Shown: positions 10,641 to 20,445 of the stretch, piece by piece
Layout of the letters: the number at the start of each line of letters is the position of its first letter
How positions within the stretch are numbered: the first letter of the stretch is position 1
NCBI GenBank assembly: GCA_030704615.1
Contig: CM060732.1
Location: 14,882,001 to 14,946,000 of the forward strand
Length of the DNA stretch: 64,000 nt
Direction of reading: 5' to 3'
Origin: Takakia lepidozioides
Lineage: Eukaryota; Streptophyta; Takakiopsida; Takakiales; Takakiaceae
Notes under the pieces: generated by a model
The model's input: only the letters and a program-made list of their open reading frames with translations
The model's database searches: none
What the model was told of the DNA's origin: nothing
Program-made: the position numbers and the translations under genes

Positions 10641-11605
10641 CAACGGAATTTGGGGATTTCAATCTTCTGTAATAATGACATGCACGGAGATAGTCTGCAC
10701 CGAACTCCTCAATCAGCCACACTGAGAGACACCAACCAGAAAAACTGTTTTCAAAGACAAGAAGCCACAAGAAGCCGTATTGTATTTGGATGAAAAGCAA
10801 ACCCTGAACATGACATGAAACCATCCATTATGGAAAGACGGCAACGACCCTGGAGACCAGTAAAGAGGAAACCCCGAATCTAATGAGGTTGTGCTCCGCC
10901 AGAAGAGCACAACACAAACACTGACACTTCGGGGGACACCTCGCACGAATGTGTGCAACACAACACCATTGCCGACACAAACCTTTATACCGAATCACCG
11001 CATTCCGACGGTGATGGCGAAATGCAAACCGCAGGGTAGGCAGTACAACATACGTGGATGCATATGTGAAGCATCACAATTATTGCGAATCTGCGGGGAA
11101 TGCTTGCGCGTGAGCCTATGAGCGTGTGAGCCCAGCCAGGCTCACGCCACGTCAGCAAGGTTTCCCACGTGCAGGACCTAATTCCGCGGATGCCACCTAT
11201 TTCCGCGGAACTGCAGACGACTACCACGCCCCAGATTTGCCAACATTAATTTCCGAGAAGTCTCATCCCTCATCCAAATCTTAGTCGGATGAGAAATCAC
11301 GGGTGGTTTGTGGATGATTTTTGTCCACGGGCACAGGATATTTCAGAGAGTACAATGTCATGTTGCGTAATGAACACGAAGGAGAATGAGTTTGTTCTAA
11401 TGAAGTTCCGTCCCCCCAATTCACATCCACTTTTCATTGATAGACGTTCTCCAGACAAACACCAGGAAATCCCTAAAGCGTCTTTGCGGTTTATGAAAAA
11501 AACATGGTGCAGAACAGGTTGGCAAGACTTGCAATGTAAGACACGAAACGAAGAACAACAGGGCCAGCAACTATACAAAATACAAAAAAAAGTCCTAAAA
11601 AAAGA
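10641..11605. other. Intergenic sequence, no gene seen
   Basis: No supported coding region. It contains the word GGCTCACGCCAC near 11138-11150, which recurs at 20540-20610 next to the satellite arrays. Confidence 0.5.
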
Positions 11606-11817
11606 ATGCTTTCATTTTTCAAATCAAGGTTGCGTCAACGCAAGGTTGATTTGCATCACCCTCCCAGGAAAAAAAAAAAAAAAAAAAAAACACTTTCATT
11701 TCTCAAATCAAGGTTGCGTCAACGCAAGGTTGATTTGCATCACCCCCCAGGGAAAAAAATAAAAATAAAATCAAAAAATCAAAAAATCCAAAAAATGATG
11801 CTTCATTTCTCAAATCA
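11606..11817. repeat. Palindromic satellite, left part (GCGTCAACGC core)
   Basis: Tandem copies of 'aaatcaaggttgcgtcaacg' followed by 'caaggttgatttgcatcac', separated by A-rich linkers, start at about 11619 and 11705. Each unit has an imperfect palindrome centred on GTCAAC. The same units resume at 19794 on the other side of element A, so element A split one array. Confidence 0.85.
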
Positions 11818-11888
11818 GCTGTCGTGCGCATACGTATCCCTACACAACTACATCGCTGTCCAAACCACACCACACATATATGCATATA
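11818..11888 (-). repeat. Outer partial copy of repeat X, abutting LTR of element A
   Basis: This 71-bp segment repeats most of 12238-12325, the 88 bases immediately inside the same LTR (GCTGTCGTGCGCATACGTAT...). Element B shows the same arrangement with a full 88-bp outer copy at 52339-52426. See the finding on LTR architecture. Confidence 0.85.
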
Positions 11889-12237
11889 TGATAGAAAAGC
11901 TAAGTACACACTGTTGACACAAAACATGACAACCAAAACCATCACTCTTTAGAATAAAAGTCGAGCCAGGGGCACCCCAAGCTATGGGGACTCCACCCCA
12001 CAACAACCTACACTCCCATCATAAGCACACTCAGTCCTAAACGATGCAGGAGCTCGGTCACGCAGGCTCAACTCGAGAGAGATGAGCCGCGCGATTGCCG
12101 CTCTCGTGAAGATAAGACGGGTCAGGTGTCAAACTAAACTTGACACTTGATTTAACACTTGACCTAAATCCAAGTGTTAAATACAAATAACTAGCTTTAT
12201 TCTAGCTAATTTCACACTGTGCTTATTTAACTTGACA
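11889..12237 (-). repeat. 3' LTR of element A (349 bp)
   Basis: On the plus strand it begins TGATAGAAAAGC and ends TTATTTAACTTGACA, giving TG...CA termini. It is matched over its whole length by 19445-19793 and by the B LTRs at 52427-52775 and 63838 onward. It contains an internal inverted repeat, TTTAACACTTG...CAAGTGTTAAA. Confidence 0.9.
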
Positions 12238-12341
12238 GCTGTCGTGCGCATACGTATCGCTACACAACTACATCGCTGTCCAAACCACACCACACATATA
12301 TGCATAGTAAAGTAGTCTGCCACAATCGCCCCCCTAGCTGG
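12238..12341 (-). repeat. Inner copy of repeat X and polypurine tract
   Basis: Repeat X (12238-12325) sits between the 3' LTR and a purine tract that reads AGGGGGGCGA on the element strand (12326-12335). A polypurine tract normally touches the 3' LTR. Here 88 bases intervene, so the true LTR may include X (437 bp). The same layout is present in element B. Confidence 0.6.
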
Positions 12342-12584
12342 TGGATAGGTCCCTCTAACTCCAGATAGCTACAAGATGTAATAGCCACAGCCGTACTAAG
12401 TCCTCTATCACTGTCCCTATTGCACTCAAACCCTATAGACTAAGAGGCCAGGTACAAGAGTAGCCCCATCGTTAGTCGCCGTCTTGCAATCTGTGAACTT
12501 GAGCCAGGACCTCGTGTGTTCAAGGTCTCCTAGTAGCTGGGCCTTGCGTTTCTTGTTAGCCTTCCATGGTTGTATCCACTCCCA

Positions 12585-13830
12585 CTATCCAATGCAATGT
12601 GGACATAACCAATCCCCATCCGGAACCATCTCAAGAGGTGGAGTCAAGCATCCCATATGCCAACCTCTAGAGCATCGATCACACACCAGCATGGTGGCTG
12701 CCCCTTTAGCAGACCCACACAACATGCACCTCAAACCTGCAGATACCACTGCCAGGTTTGGGTCAATCCTGCCATCGACATTCGGAAGGTGACATGGCGC
12801 ACAATTACGCACATGGTCCTTCCAAGTTATGCCATCCCGACCCTCCAAGACCAAGACGCCTGAGGGCAAGACCTCTCGAACCCTCAAAATAACACGTCCT
12901 GCAGTCACATCCAGGGTCGTAGGAGCAGTCTGCTGCAGATAGACATAGTCACCAGGGTTGAATCTCCGAACCCCAGGATGATAGCCCCCACCACGTATGG
13001 TAGCATACCTCAACGTATCACGGTGTTGTGCAATGGCAAGGTTCTCGAAAGCCATGGGCATGACTCTCTTGAACAACTCTGCACGCTGCTCACATGCACG
13101 TGCCCACACGTCTGGATCGTCAAGGTTAAGAACTGTAGCAGCTTCTCTGCGAATGGATGTAGGCAAATCCGGCTCTCGGCCAAAGAGAAGAAAGTATGGT
13201 GAGAAGGAGGCAAGTGATGCTTGCTTGCTGAACCTGTAGCCCATGGCTAACCAGGGTAACTGAAGGTCCCAATCTCCTAGGTGTCCCTTCTGCAAGCCAT
13301 ACTTGCGCAAACCCCTCTTTACTGTCTGAACAACTCTCTCTGCCAAGCCATCGGCCTCAGGATGATCCCGAGAAGTGGTGCGGTGGTCTATCAAGGCCTT
13401 GTCACACAAAGCTTGAAACTCCCCCAAGAACTCTCTCCCTTGGTCCGTGAGTACCTCAGCTGGAGCACCGAATCGGCTAAGCACACAATCCAGGAATGCA
13501 TACGCAGCTCCCTCACTAGCCTTATCAGGCAATGGAACCAAGTTCAATCCACTTGGAGAAGTGCTCCACCATCACCAACACGTACTTGTTGTGGCGCATG
13601 GTCAGTGGCAACGGCCCTGCGAAGTCAAGACTCCACCTGTAGCCCAATCCCATGATCGGAAGAGGGTGCAATTGTGGAGTAGGGGCGTTGAATGAAGCAC
13701 GCACCCTGTCACACACCATGCACCTAGCCACAAATTGTTGCACCTCTGTGTGCATACCACGCCACCAATACTGCCCCTGCAGTAGACTATGAGTGCGTCG
13801 CACCCCAAAAATGCCCCAACTCCTCATGGG
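12585..13830 (-). pseudogene. Integrase with C-terminal PHD finger, element A
   Basis: Reading leftward, an HHCC-type zinc-binding region (YWWRGMHTEVQQFV then CMVC) lies near 13700-13800. The catalytic core follows, with DFAGPLP, LTDQGREF and HPEADGLAERV supplying the D, D and E residues. A GPY/F-like tail with VYLQQTAPTT and GDYVYL comes next. The last 50 residues (12588-12726) form a canonical PHD finger, CMLCG, CDRCSRGWHMGC, CPHC (C4HC3). Integrase inserts element cDNA; a PHD finger usually reads histone H3 tails, so it probably steers integration as a chromodomain does in chromoviruses (inference). A one-base insertion near 13545 shifts the frame inside the core (KWIELG instead of KWIELV), so the protein is broken. 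Confidence 0.85.
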
Positions 13831-14088
13831 CATGCCGCACTAAACGTGCCCGCTGTGTTGGGTGAGGCACAATCCTCACTCGACCATCCTCCCACACTCG
13901 GAGCAGGTGTGTCCCCTCCCACCTGAACCTCTTGGCTCGTTGTAGGATCCGATCCCTCTCCTTGGCAGTCACAGTGGCTGCCGTGTCTCCAGTGCGGAGG
14001 TAGTCCAACACAACTGAATCCTCATGTATATCTTTGGCGCCACCTTGTTCATTGCTGGCCTCAGGGTCCTCAGACACTTGATCCACAG

Positions 14089-15553
14089 TCATCCCAGTTG
14101 CAGGTCCAACCTGGCCTTCCGCTGCCAAGATACACAGAAATGCAGATGCATGCCATCCGGGCACCATCTCCTCATCCGTCTCACCATGCCACCGAGCCCA
14201 GTGTCATCCTGTTGGCTCGTGCATGGATTGCGACTCAACCCATCTGCATTACGATTGACCAAACCCGGTCGATGCACCACCTGAAAGTCATACTCTTGAA
14301 GGATGAGTGCCCACCGTGCAAGCTTCCCCGTAAGCTTGTCTGACTCCATCAACCACTTGAGTGGTTGGTGATCCGTGACAAGGGTGAAGAGATTGCCGTA
14401 TAGATAGCACCTAAAGTGTGCCACGGCCCACACTGCAGCTAAGCATTCTCCCTCATATGAGCTATACTTAGACTCTGCAGCGTTGTTCGAGCGGCTAGCA
14501 TAAGCCACTACGAACTCTCTCCCCTCATCATCCACCTGTGTGAGCACCGCTCCAAGCCCCAGCATGCTCCAATCTGTATGCAGCTGAAAAGGACGCCCCC
14601 TGATAGGTCGTCTCAAGATGGGCGCCGAGGTCAACCTCGCCTTGAGCTCTTGAAAAGCTTGTTCTTGCTCATCTTCCCACTGCCACTCCTGGTCCACCTT
14701 GGTCAGCTTGGTTAGAGCCTTTGCAATGGCACTAAATCCCTTAACAAACCGTCTGTAATAATTTGCTAACCCCATGAAAGCTCGAACTCGGCTCACATCC
14801 GTGGGGCGTGGAATCTGTGCAATGGACTCTACCTTAGTCTGCTGTACCCCCAATCCTCCAGGATATATCATGTGACCCAGATACTCAATCTGGTTGTGGA
14901 AAAACTTGCACTTGCCCGGATGTAACTTCAATCCGTGCGTCCTTAAGCGCTCAAATACCCCCTGAAGGTGTCTCTCATGCTCCTCCACCGTAGCACTAAA
15001 GATGATGATGTCATCTATGTAGCACCGAGCAAACTCCACCCCTGCTAGAATCCTGTCCATGACTCTTTGAAACTCAGCGGGAGCGTTTTTAAGCCCAAAT
15101 GGTAAGAACCGCCACTGGTATAGGCAATCCTTCCCATGCTCATTGATCCCCCAGAATGCCGTCTTTTGCTTATCCGCCTCCTTGATCGGCAACTGGTGAT
15201 ATCCGGATCGTAAATCCAACGTGCTAAAGACCTTGGAATGCCCAATGGCATCAAAGATCTCCTCTGGTGTTGGCATGGCATACCTATCGGACTTGGTCTG
15301 ACGATTTACAGGCCGGTAATCACCGCACATACGTCTCTCCGTCCAATTGCCATAGACATCCTTCTTAGCTGGCATCACTGTGGCTGAAGCATACTCTCCA
15401 CCAGAGAGCTCCACCAAACCTGCCTCCCAGAGTCCTCATCTGAATCAAAGACCTCTCTATGTCACTGTATCTATAGGGTCTCCGAAATATTGGCGTGTCA
15501 GTGGCCAACTCAATACGGATCTCTTGACCCTTCAGTGCTCCCAAGTCCTTCAA
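14089..15553 (-). pseudogene. Reverse transcriptase and RNase H, element A
   Basis: The long open frame 15417-14089 contains RT motifs in order: RMCGDYRPVNRQT, FSTLDLRSGYHQLPI, FGLKNAPAEFQRVMD, the catalytic YIDDIIIFS, and the thumb-region LGHMIYPGG. RNase H of the Ty3 type follows (LHTDWSMLGLGAVL, YASRSNNAAESKYSSYEGECLA truncated here for length). RT copies element RNA into DNA and RNase H removes the template. A missing 8-base segment near 15434, present in B, puts the upstream connection (MKDLGALKGQEIRIELATDT) in another frame. Sequence is close to B over the whole length. Confidence 0.9.
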
Positions 15554-15712
15554 ACTGAAGGCAAAGCAATTCCTGTAAGCCCTCAGGAACCGCCGTATAC
15601 ATCGTCTCTCTCCTCCGGTGACAATGGGTCCAATGTCAAGCTCCCAATTGTCCTCCGTAACTGCAACCTTAAGTCCAGTGGGCTTAGAGGTAGAGGACGC
15701 GTCTCGTGGTTG

Positions 15713-16950
15713 CTATGCTGCAACCTCTTGAGCAGTACTCCCTTCCTGCTCAGTCAATGACAAGGCCTCATCCTGCCCCATCATCTCATCATTGAGAACC
15801 TCCTCATCCCGAGAAGAATCCCCAACCTCATCCATCACAGCTGCCTTGGCTGCCACCTCCCTCTGAACCTCGAGCACCTCCCACGTGTGCCATGGATGTC
15901 TACACCCCGAGGTCCTCACCGGCTCGCCCCCACTCGCTGCCTGTACCGTCTCGGTAGGCAGAGAGACCGTCAAGGGAAGTGCACTCCGCACTCTACGTTG
16001 CTCAGCCATAGCCAAGCTGATAATCCAGGTCAAGCAATTGAGATCCATTGCTTGCCCCAACACCTGACGACGTGATGCCTCCGAAAGAGAAGGCACCGCC
16101 GTGGTCCCAGTGGAAAATCCCATAGCCCGCTCTCGCTCGTCGGCATTAGGCTCCACTAACTGTTGCAACTGGCTATCCCACAAGAGGCTAGGTCCACCAT
16201 CCCGAAAAGCATGGGATCCTGGGAAGCTGAGCAGTGTAGGTAATGCTGCTCATGGTTGACCCACCCTGTTGACCACTGCCAAAGGCGAACGGTCATCGTG
16301 TCTCACACGTTGAGACTGCCTCCCTGTGTCCAAAATGCCATCCACGGTGAGGTGTGCTGGCCGTTGCACCCCATCAAATGCACGCTTAAGCAGTGCGGGT
16401 GGCATCAAGTTAGTCCACCAAAGCCGTGGACGATGAGCCCGTGATCCCACTGCAGCTGCATCCAGCAACACTGCTGACCCAAGCCACGACCGGACTTGAT
16501 GCACACTGGCCATCACCCTGGCCTGAGAATCACCCACCAGTGGCACATTCTCCAAGATGTATGCTGGAGATACAGCTTGATAAAGCTGCAAGTGGCGCAA
16601 AACCCGCACCATCTCCCAAAACAGACCCGTCCTCGAGTCTCGCAATCCATTGCCATGCCCGGCTGATGAATGCCCTTGGCAGGGCCAACCTGCCACTATC
16701 AGATCAATGGAGCCAACCTGCTCCAAATCTTGCGCCCCCAACAAGGAAATGTCTGCTGGCAAGGCTTGAACTGCAGACACTGGCAACAAAGCAGGGTACT
16801 GCTATACCAACTGAGCAACATGGCGCAGTGAGACGCGTCGTGCAATCTCATCCCTCTCCACATACAGGTAACGCCTTACCCGCACACCTGCCTGTAGCAC
16901 AGCAGCCAATTCGGTGCTGATCCCGCCAAACAAGTCCAGAAGGCAAATGC
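15713..16950 (-). pseudogene. C5 cytosine-specific DNA methyltransferase, element A
   Basis: Motifs of cytosine-5 methyltransferases occur in order on the minus strand. Motif I is LLDLFGGIST near 16930. Motif IV is AGWPCQGHSSAG near 16675, with the catalytic Pro-Cys. Then come GLRDSRTGLFWEMVR, motif VI ENV near 16550, and motif VIII as SRAHRPRLWW. Motifs IX-X appear as MGFSTGTTAVPSLSE and RRQVLGQAMDL near 16030-16130. The enzyme would transfer a methyl group from S-adenosylmethionine to cytosine C5. A premature TAG near 16802, a 12-base in-frame loss after it, and a frame change near 16250 break this copy. It sits immediately upstream of RT. Motif VI, deleted in B, is preserved here. Confidence 0.9.
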
Positions 16951-16954
16951 CTGT

Positions 16955-17241
16955 GTTCCAAGCCTAGCTTTCACCCACTTTGGTATTTCACCTACAGCTG
17001 CAGAACTGCTGGCTCCAACAGAGTTCTGACTGTCCAAGGCGATATTGAGGCCCTCAATGCCAATTACAGCAGTCTGTTGTCTACTGCTAATGCCTGACTC
17101 CCAGTATGCAATCAACTCGTCCAACTGTTCTCCACTCAAATCAGTCTGAGTTCCTTGGGAAACATAAATCCTATCCCCTTGTGTGCACAGGCTAAGAGAA
17201 GAGACCTGCCCTTCAATTACGTCCTCATTTCCCCCAGCCAT
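16955..17241 (-). pseudogene. N-terminal part of first ORF of the retrotransposon (element A)
   Basis: Starts with ATG at 17241 (MAGGNEDVIEGQVSSLSLCT) and matches the first 95 or so residues of the 249-residue ORF of element B (60873-61622). After GTQ the reading frame enters methyltransferase sequence out of frame, because about 3.9 kb present in B is missing. Function unknown; see the B entry. Confidence 0.8.
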
Positions 17242-17560
17242 ACAAGGAGTACATCCACAGATTTGTCTCTCATATAGACCAGAACAGGTTCTAGAAACAG
17301 AATTGTGGATCTTTCATGGCACACTCACACTCTAAAAATTCCATAGATTTTTAGCAGAGTCCCAAAAACTAAAACCAGATCAAGATAGATAGATTTCCCC
17401 TTTCTGCAGCTATCCCCCCAAAAACTGAGTCAAACGGAGTCCATCTGACAAAGTTATGACCAATTAGGCTCTAAATCATTTAAATTAGATCTAAAGGTTT
17501 TTTTTTTTTTTTTTTTTTAACACCAAAACGTTCTCACCATTACAACCTGTTCCCAGGTTA
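17242..17560 (-). other. Native leader of element A with A-run
   Basis: 17242-17330 matches element B at 61623-61712 (for example CAGAACAGGTTCTAGAAACAG). A run of about 22 T (A on the element strand) is at 17499-17518. The shared word TGTTCCCAGGTTATCTA near 17548-17565 marks the last recognisable native leader before captured sequence begins. Confidence 0.6.
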
Positions 17561-18088
17561 TCTATGGGTTCCCGAGGCCGTTCCCCTCCAGGCTTCTCCA
17601 GGCACCAAGAACTCTCCAACTCCAAGACTCGACCTCAGTTATGGATGGGGTATCACACCCTGGAGCAGCAGGCGTGCGATAACGGATTGCCCTTCATCAC
17701 CGAATTGGGGACAATGGCAGAGCTCGAGCGCCTGGGCTTAAGCGCATCCGAGATTGATGATCTCCGACACAGTCTCAAGGCATTTCCACATGCCTTTCAG
17801 CTCTACATCAGCGGCAGATTTTGAGAAGTCATGCAGACAGACTGCTACAGCCTAACACTTTACAGCAAATTGAAATTCCTTGTGTCTGGGCATCAACACC
17901 GAAAGCCTATGTAGGTACGCATGCAAAAATTGTTGATGATGGCTGATATATGTGCCTATTCAAGAGGCCCGTTGCAGGTTAAAGGGCGATTGGTAGGGAA
18001 ATAGGCAAGAGTACTTTCCACTGAGCTGACCTTACGATCCCCAGAACTACTTGGAAACGGTAGCAACGAGAGCAGAGGTCGGACCTCA
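17561..18088. other. Unidentified part of captured block, element A
   Basis: Contains a plus-strand open stretch (17564-17824) ending in LGLSASEIDDLRHSLKAFP-like text. It reads like protein but was not recognised. The rest may be 3' untranslated sequence of the BURP fragment to its right. Nothing comparable occurs at this position in element B. Confidence 0.3.
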
Positions 18089-18425
18089 TCAGTGGGAGGG
18101 CACCCAGATGAGATCATTATGAGTTGACCAATGGCATGCTTCGGCTCCCTGAATAATGTTGAGAGCCGTGAAGGCAGGATGCTCTGATGCCCAGAGACTG
18201 GTATCCAAATGACATATGGCGACTGCGTGAATGATTGATCCATCTACAGCTGCCAACGACGCCTGCACCACCTTGGTTCCTGTGACATGATGGCAGTAGT
18301 AGAGAGCCGAAGGAAACATAACGTTGTGGCAAATGACAACATTCTCGCCCTCTACCACACTTCGCTTGGTAAAGTCAACAACCTTCACTGGTGCCTTGGT
18401 AATGCCTACACGTCCCAGTGATTTT
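18089..18425 (-). pseudogene. BURP-domain protein fragment captured in element A
   Basis: The minus strand encodes about 110 residues ending at a stop at 18089 with the BURP signature of repeated Cys-His pairs: CHNVMFPSALYYCH (CH-x10-CH), then AICH after 25 residues, then EACH after a further 24 residues, finishing HNDLIWVPSH. BURP proteins are secreted plant proteins of the apoplast or cell wall, so this piece is host-derived, not a retrotransposon gene. Only the C-terminal part of the domain is present; no signal peptide is seen. It has the same orientation as element A and lies next to an Lhcb4 fragment. Sure of the family, less sure of the left and right limits. Confidence 0.8.
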
Positions 18426-18452
18426 GGTGAACAAGACTGACAAGGCCAACAG

Positions 18453-18467
18453 TTTTTTTTTTTTTTT
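18453..18467 (-). other. 15-base A-run after captured Lhcb4
   Basis: On the element strand 15 consecutive A occur 21 bases past the Lhcb4 fragment stop codon, at the junction with the BURP fragment. This is consistent with an mRNA poly(A) tail and capture through RNA, though a simple homopolymer is possible. Confidence 0.5.
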
Positions 18468-18488
18468 CAAGAAAGCTGCTAGGTGCTT

Positions 18489-19250
18489 TCAGCAGGCAAG
18501 TGAGAGTGGATCGCTCAGGTGCGTGGCCCAGTTGTCCAAGGGACCCTTGCCTGTAGCAGCAGCTTGCACAGCAAAACCCAAAGCAGCAACCATGGCCAGC
18601 CTTGCATGCTTAATTTCGGCGAGTTTTAGAACCTCTTTCTTCTCGGGGTCAGCTGCCAGTCCGAGGGGATCGAAGTACTTGCCACCAGGATACAAACGCC
18701 TCTCTGGGTCTAACTCGGCATTCCTTTGGAACTCAATGTATCCTACCACAAGAGTCTCAATCCAGACAAGAGCAGAGATGCTGAACGGCAACGAGAGACC
18801 AAAGTAAGAGGGACCATCAGCAAGTTCCACCTTTACAGCATCTTGCCATGTCACGCCAGTGAACGTCTCGACAGACAACGCTCAACAATGGCAAGCATTG
18901 CCCATTTACCGTGGATCAGTTCGCATTCCTTGAACCTTTGGAGGCCGAACACCTCACTGTACGGTCGGAAGGGAATGGGGTTGATATCCTTCTTCTTATC
19001 AAGACGGGTTCCGATCACAACTCTAGCAGAGTTCTTAGCCAAGTTCTGGTTCAGTGAATCCAGCTCGAACTGCAGATACTCTGGAGATTTTCCCAAGGAC
19101 AGTGGATCGAAACCGTAGTCACCAACCAAAGATCCATCCAGCCCAGACGGGGCCTTTGCACCTGGGAACCACAGAGGCCTATCCGCCGACCCAGTCTTCT
19201 TAGACCCAAACAGCAGGTCCAACCCACCTGCTTGTTGGCTTGGACCCGCT
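18489..19250 (-). pseudogene. Lhcb4: Lhcb4 (CP29) chlorophyll a/b-binding protein, captured partial copy with frameshift
   Basis: The minus strand encodes most of a mature CP29 minor antenna protein of photosystem II. It starts near [13 protein letters not shown] and [12 protein letters not shown], continues through [18 protein letters not shown] and IHGKWAML (first transmembrane helix with its Glu ligand), then [14 protein letters not shown] and [16 protein letters not shown] (third helix). The order and wording fit Lhcb4 rather than other Lhcb proteins. The transit peptide is missing. A one-base loss near 18885 shifts the frame just after KWAML. The C terminus after ATHLSDPL is replaced by SLAC and a stop. 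No intron interrupts the 760 bases. It lies in sense orientation inside the leader of element A, so it is a captured, probably RNA-derived copy. Confidence 0.88.
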
Positions 19251-19365
19251 ACATTCCCAGGAGGTTAGAACTGCTGTAGTGACACTTCGAGTGGTTCCTG
19301 CCTTTCTGTTATGCTCCACTAGGCACACATAGCCAGTCTACCTACCGGCTCTCGTGACCAAGCTA

Positions 19366-19444
19366 TATTATAATAGTGCTTAAAAACAAAAACGTCACAT
19401 CTAGCTTAGCACTAGAAAACTAGATACAGCTCATCTCTCTCGAG
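19366..19444 (-). other. Sequence immediately downstream of the 5' LTR (element A), primer-binding region
   Basis: This 79-bp segment is shared with element B (63758-63837) and therefore native. On the element strand it starts CTCGAGAGAGATGAGC right after the LTR. No match to a common tRNA 3' end was recognised, so the primer is unknown. Confidence 0.5.
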
Positions 19445-19793
19445 TGATAGAAAAGCTAAGTACACACTGTTGACACAAAACATGACAACCAAAACCATCA
19501 CTCTTTAGAATAGAAGTCGAGCCAGGGGCACCCCAAGCTATGGGGACTCCACCCCACAACAACCTACACTCCCATCATAAGCACACTCAGTCCTAAACGA
19601 TGCAGGAGCTCGGTCACGCAGGCTCAACTCGAGAGAGATGAGCCGCGCGACTGCCGCTCTCGTGAAGATAAGACGGGTCAGGTGTCAAACTAAACTTGAC
19701 ACCTGATTTAACACTTGACCGAAATCCAAGTGTTAAATACAAATAACTAGCTTTATTCTAGCTAATTTCACACTGTGCTTATTTAACTTGACA
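19445..19793 (-). repeat. 5' LTR of element A (349 bp)
   Basis: Same length as the 3' LTR with about four differences by eye. It is followed on the right directly by palindromic satellite (CAAGGTTGCG) and lacks repeat X on that side. No clear target-site duplication is visible between 11817 and 19794. Confidence 0.9.
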
Positions 19794-20045
19794 CAAGGTT
19801 GCGTCAACGCAAGGTTGAATTGCATCACTCCCCAAGGAGGAAAAAAAAAACAAATCTTCAAAAAATGATGCTTTCATTCTCAAATCAAGGTTGCGTCAAC
19901 GCAAGGTTGATTTGCATCAACCCCCCCCCCCCCCAGGGAGGAAGAAAAATAAAGAAAAATAAAAAATAAAAAATAATGATTTCATTTCTCAAATCAAGGT
20001 TGCGTCAACGCAAGGTTGATTTGCATCACCCCCAGGGAGAAATAA
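19794..20045. repeat. Palindromic satellite, right part (GCGTCAACGC core)
   Basis: Three further copies of the CAAGGTTGCGTCAACGCAAG unit at about 19794, 19887 and 19998 with A-rich linkers and one C run. It continues the array interrupted at 11817. Confidence 0.85.
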
Positions 20046-20185
20046 AAAATAAAAAATAAAATAAAATCGTATGTCTGTCGGTGTATGTCACGTCATCAAT
20101 CATGTTGTGCGTGCGTCTACCATTTGTTGCATTCGTTCCTCAAACTCATTTGTTCATTTGCGAACACATCAAGTCACATTCAAAT

Positions 20186-20445
20186 GAACATTCTCGGAAA
20201 TCAACCTCGTGTTAATACAAGGTTGATTTCGAGAACTTCAAATCAACCTCGTGTTAACACAAGGTTGATATCAGTTCTAGGAAATCAACCTCGTGTTAAT
20301 ACAATGTTCATTTCAAGTTCTTTGAAATCAACCTCCATGTTAACACAAGGTTGATTTCAGTTCTAGGAAATCAACCTCGTGTTAATACAAAGTTCATTTC
20401 AAGTTCTCTGAAATCAACCTCGTGTTAACACAAGGTTGATCTTTG
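20186..20445. repeat. Palindromic satellite with GTTAAC core
   Basis: About six imperfect copies of AATCAACCTCGTGTTAACAC followed by AAGGTTGATTTC, alternating GTTAAC and GTTAAT centres. Arms AATCAACCT and AGGTTGATT pair, so each unit can form a hairpin. It is related in design to the neighbouring GCGTCAACGC array. Confidence 0.85.

Larger units (their letters stand above)
11889..19793 (-). mobile_element. Element A: Ty3/gypsy LTR retrotransposon with DNA methyltransferase and integrase-PHD, internally deleted
   Basis: Two 349-bp LTRs (11889-12237 and 19445-19793) bound 7.2 kb of internal sequence. In element (minus) order these are: 5' LTR, leader with captured Lhcb4 and BURP fragments, the start of a first ORF, a deletion junction near 16950, methyltransferase, reverse transcriptase, RNase H, integrase with C-terminal PHD finger, purine tract, 3' LTR. 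Compared with element B, gag, protease and the end of the first ORF (about 3.9 kb) are missing. By eye the two LTRs differ at only about four positions, so insertion was recent. Frameshifts and a stop make the copy inactive. It lies inside a palindromic satellite. Confidence 0.9.

Noticed and set aside
12978-13695. Plus-strand open stretches opposite the integrase (also 53534-54229) and similar ones opposite RT and methyltransferase
   Set aside because: They are antisense shadows of well-supported element proteins; no motif, and they are identical in both copies only because the elements are.
18489-19250. A functional Lhcb4 gene
   Set aside because: Lacks the transit peptide, has a one-base frameshift after the first helix and an aberrant C terminus, and lies within a retrotransposon leader.
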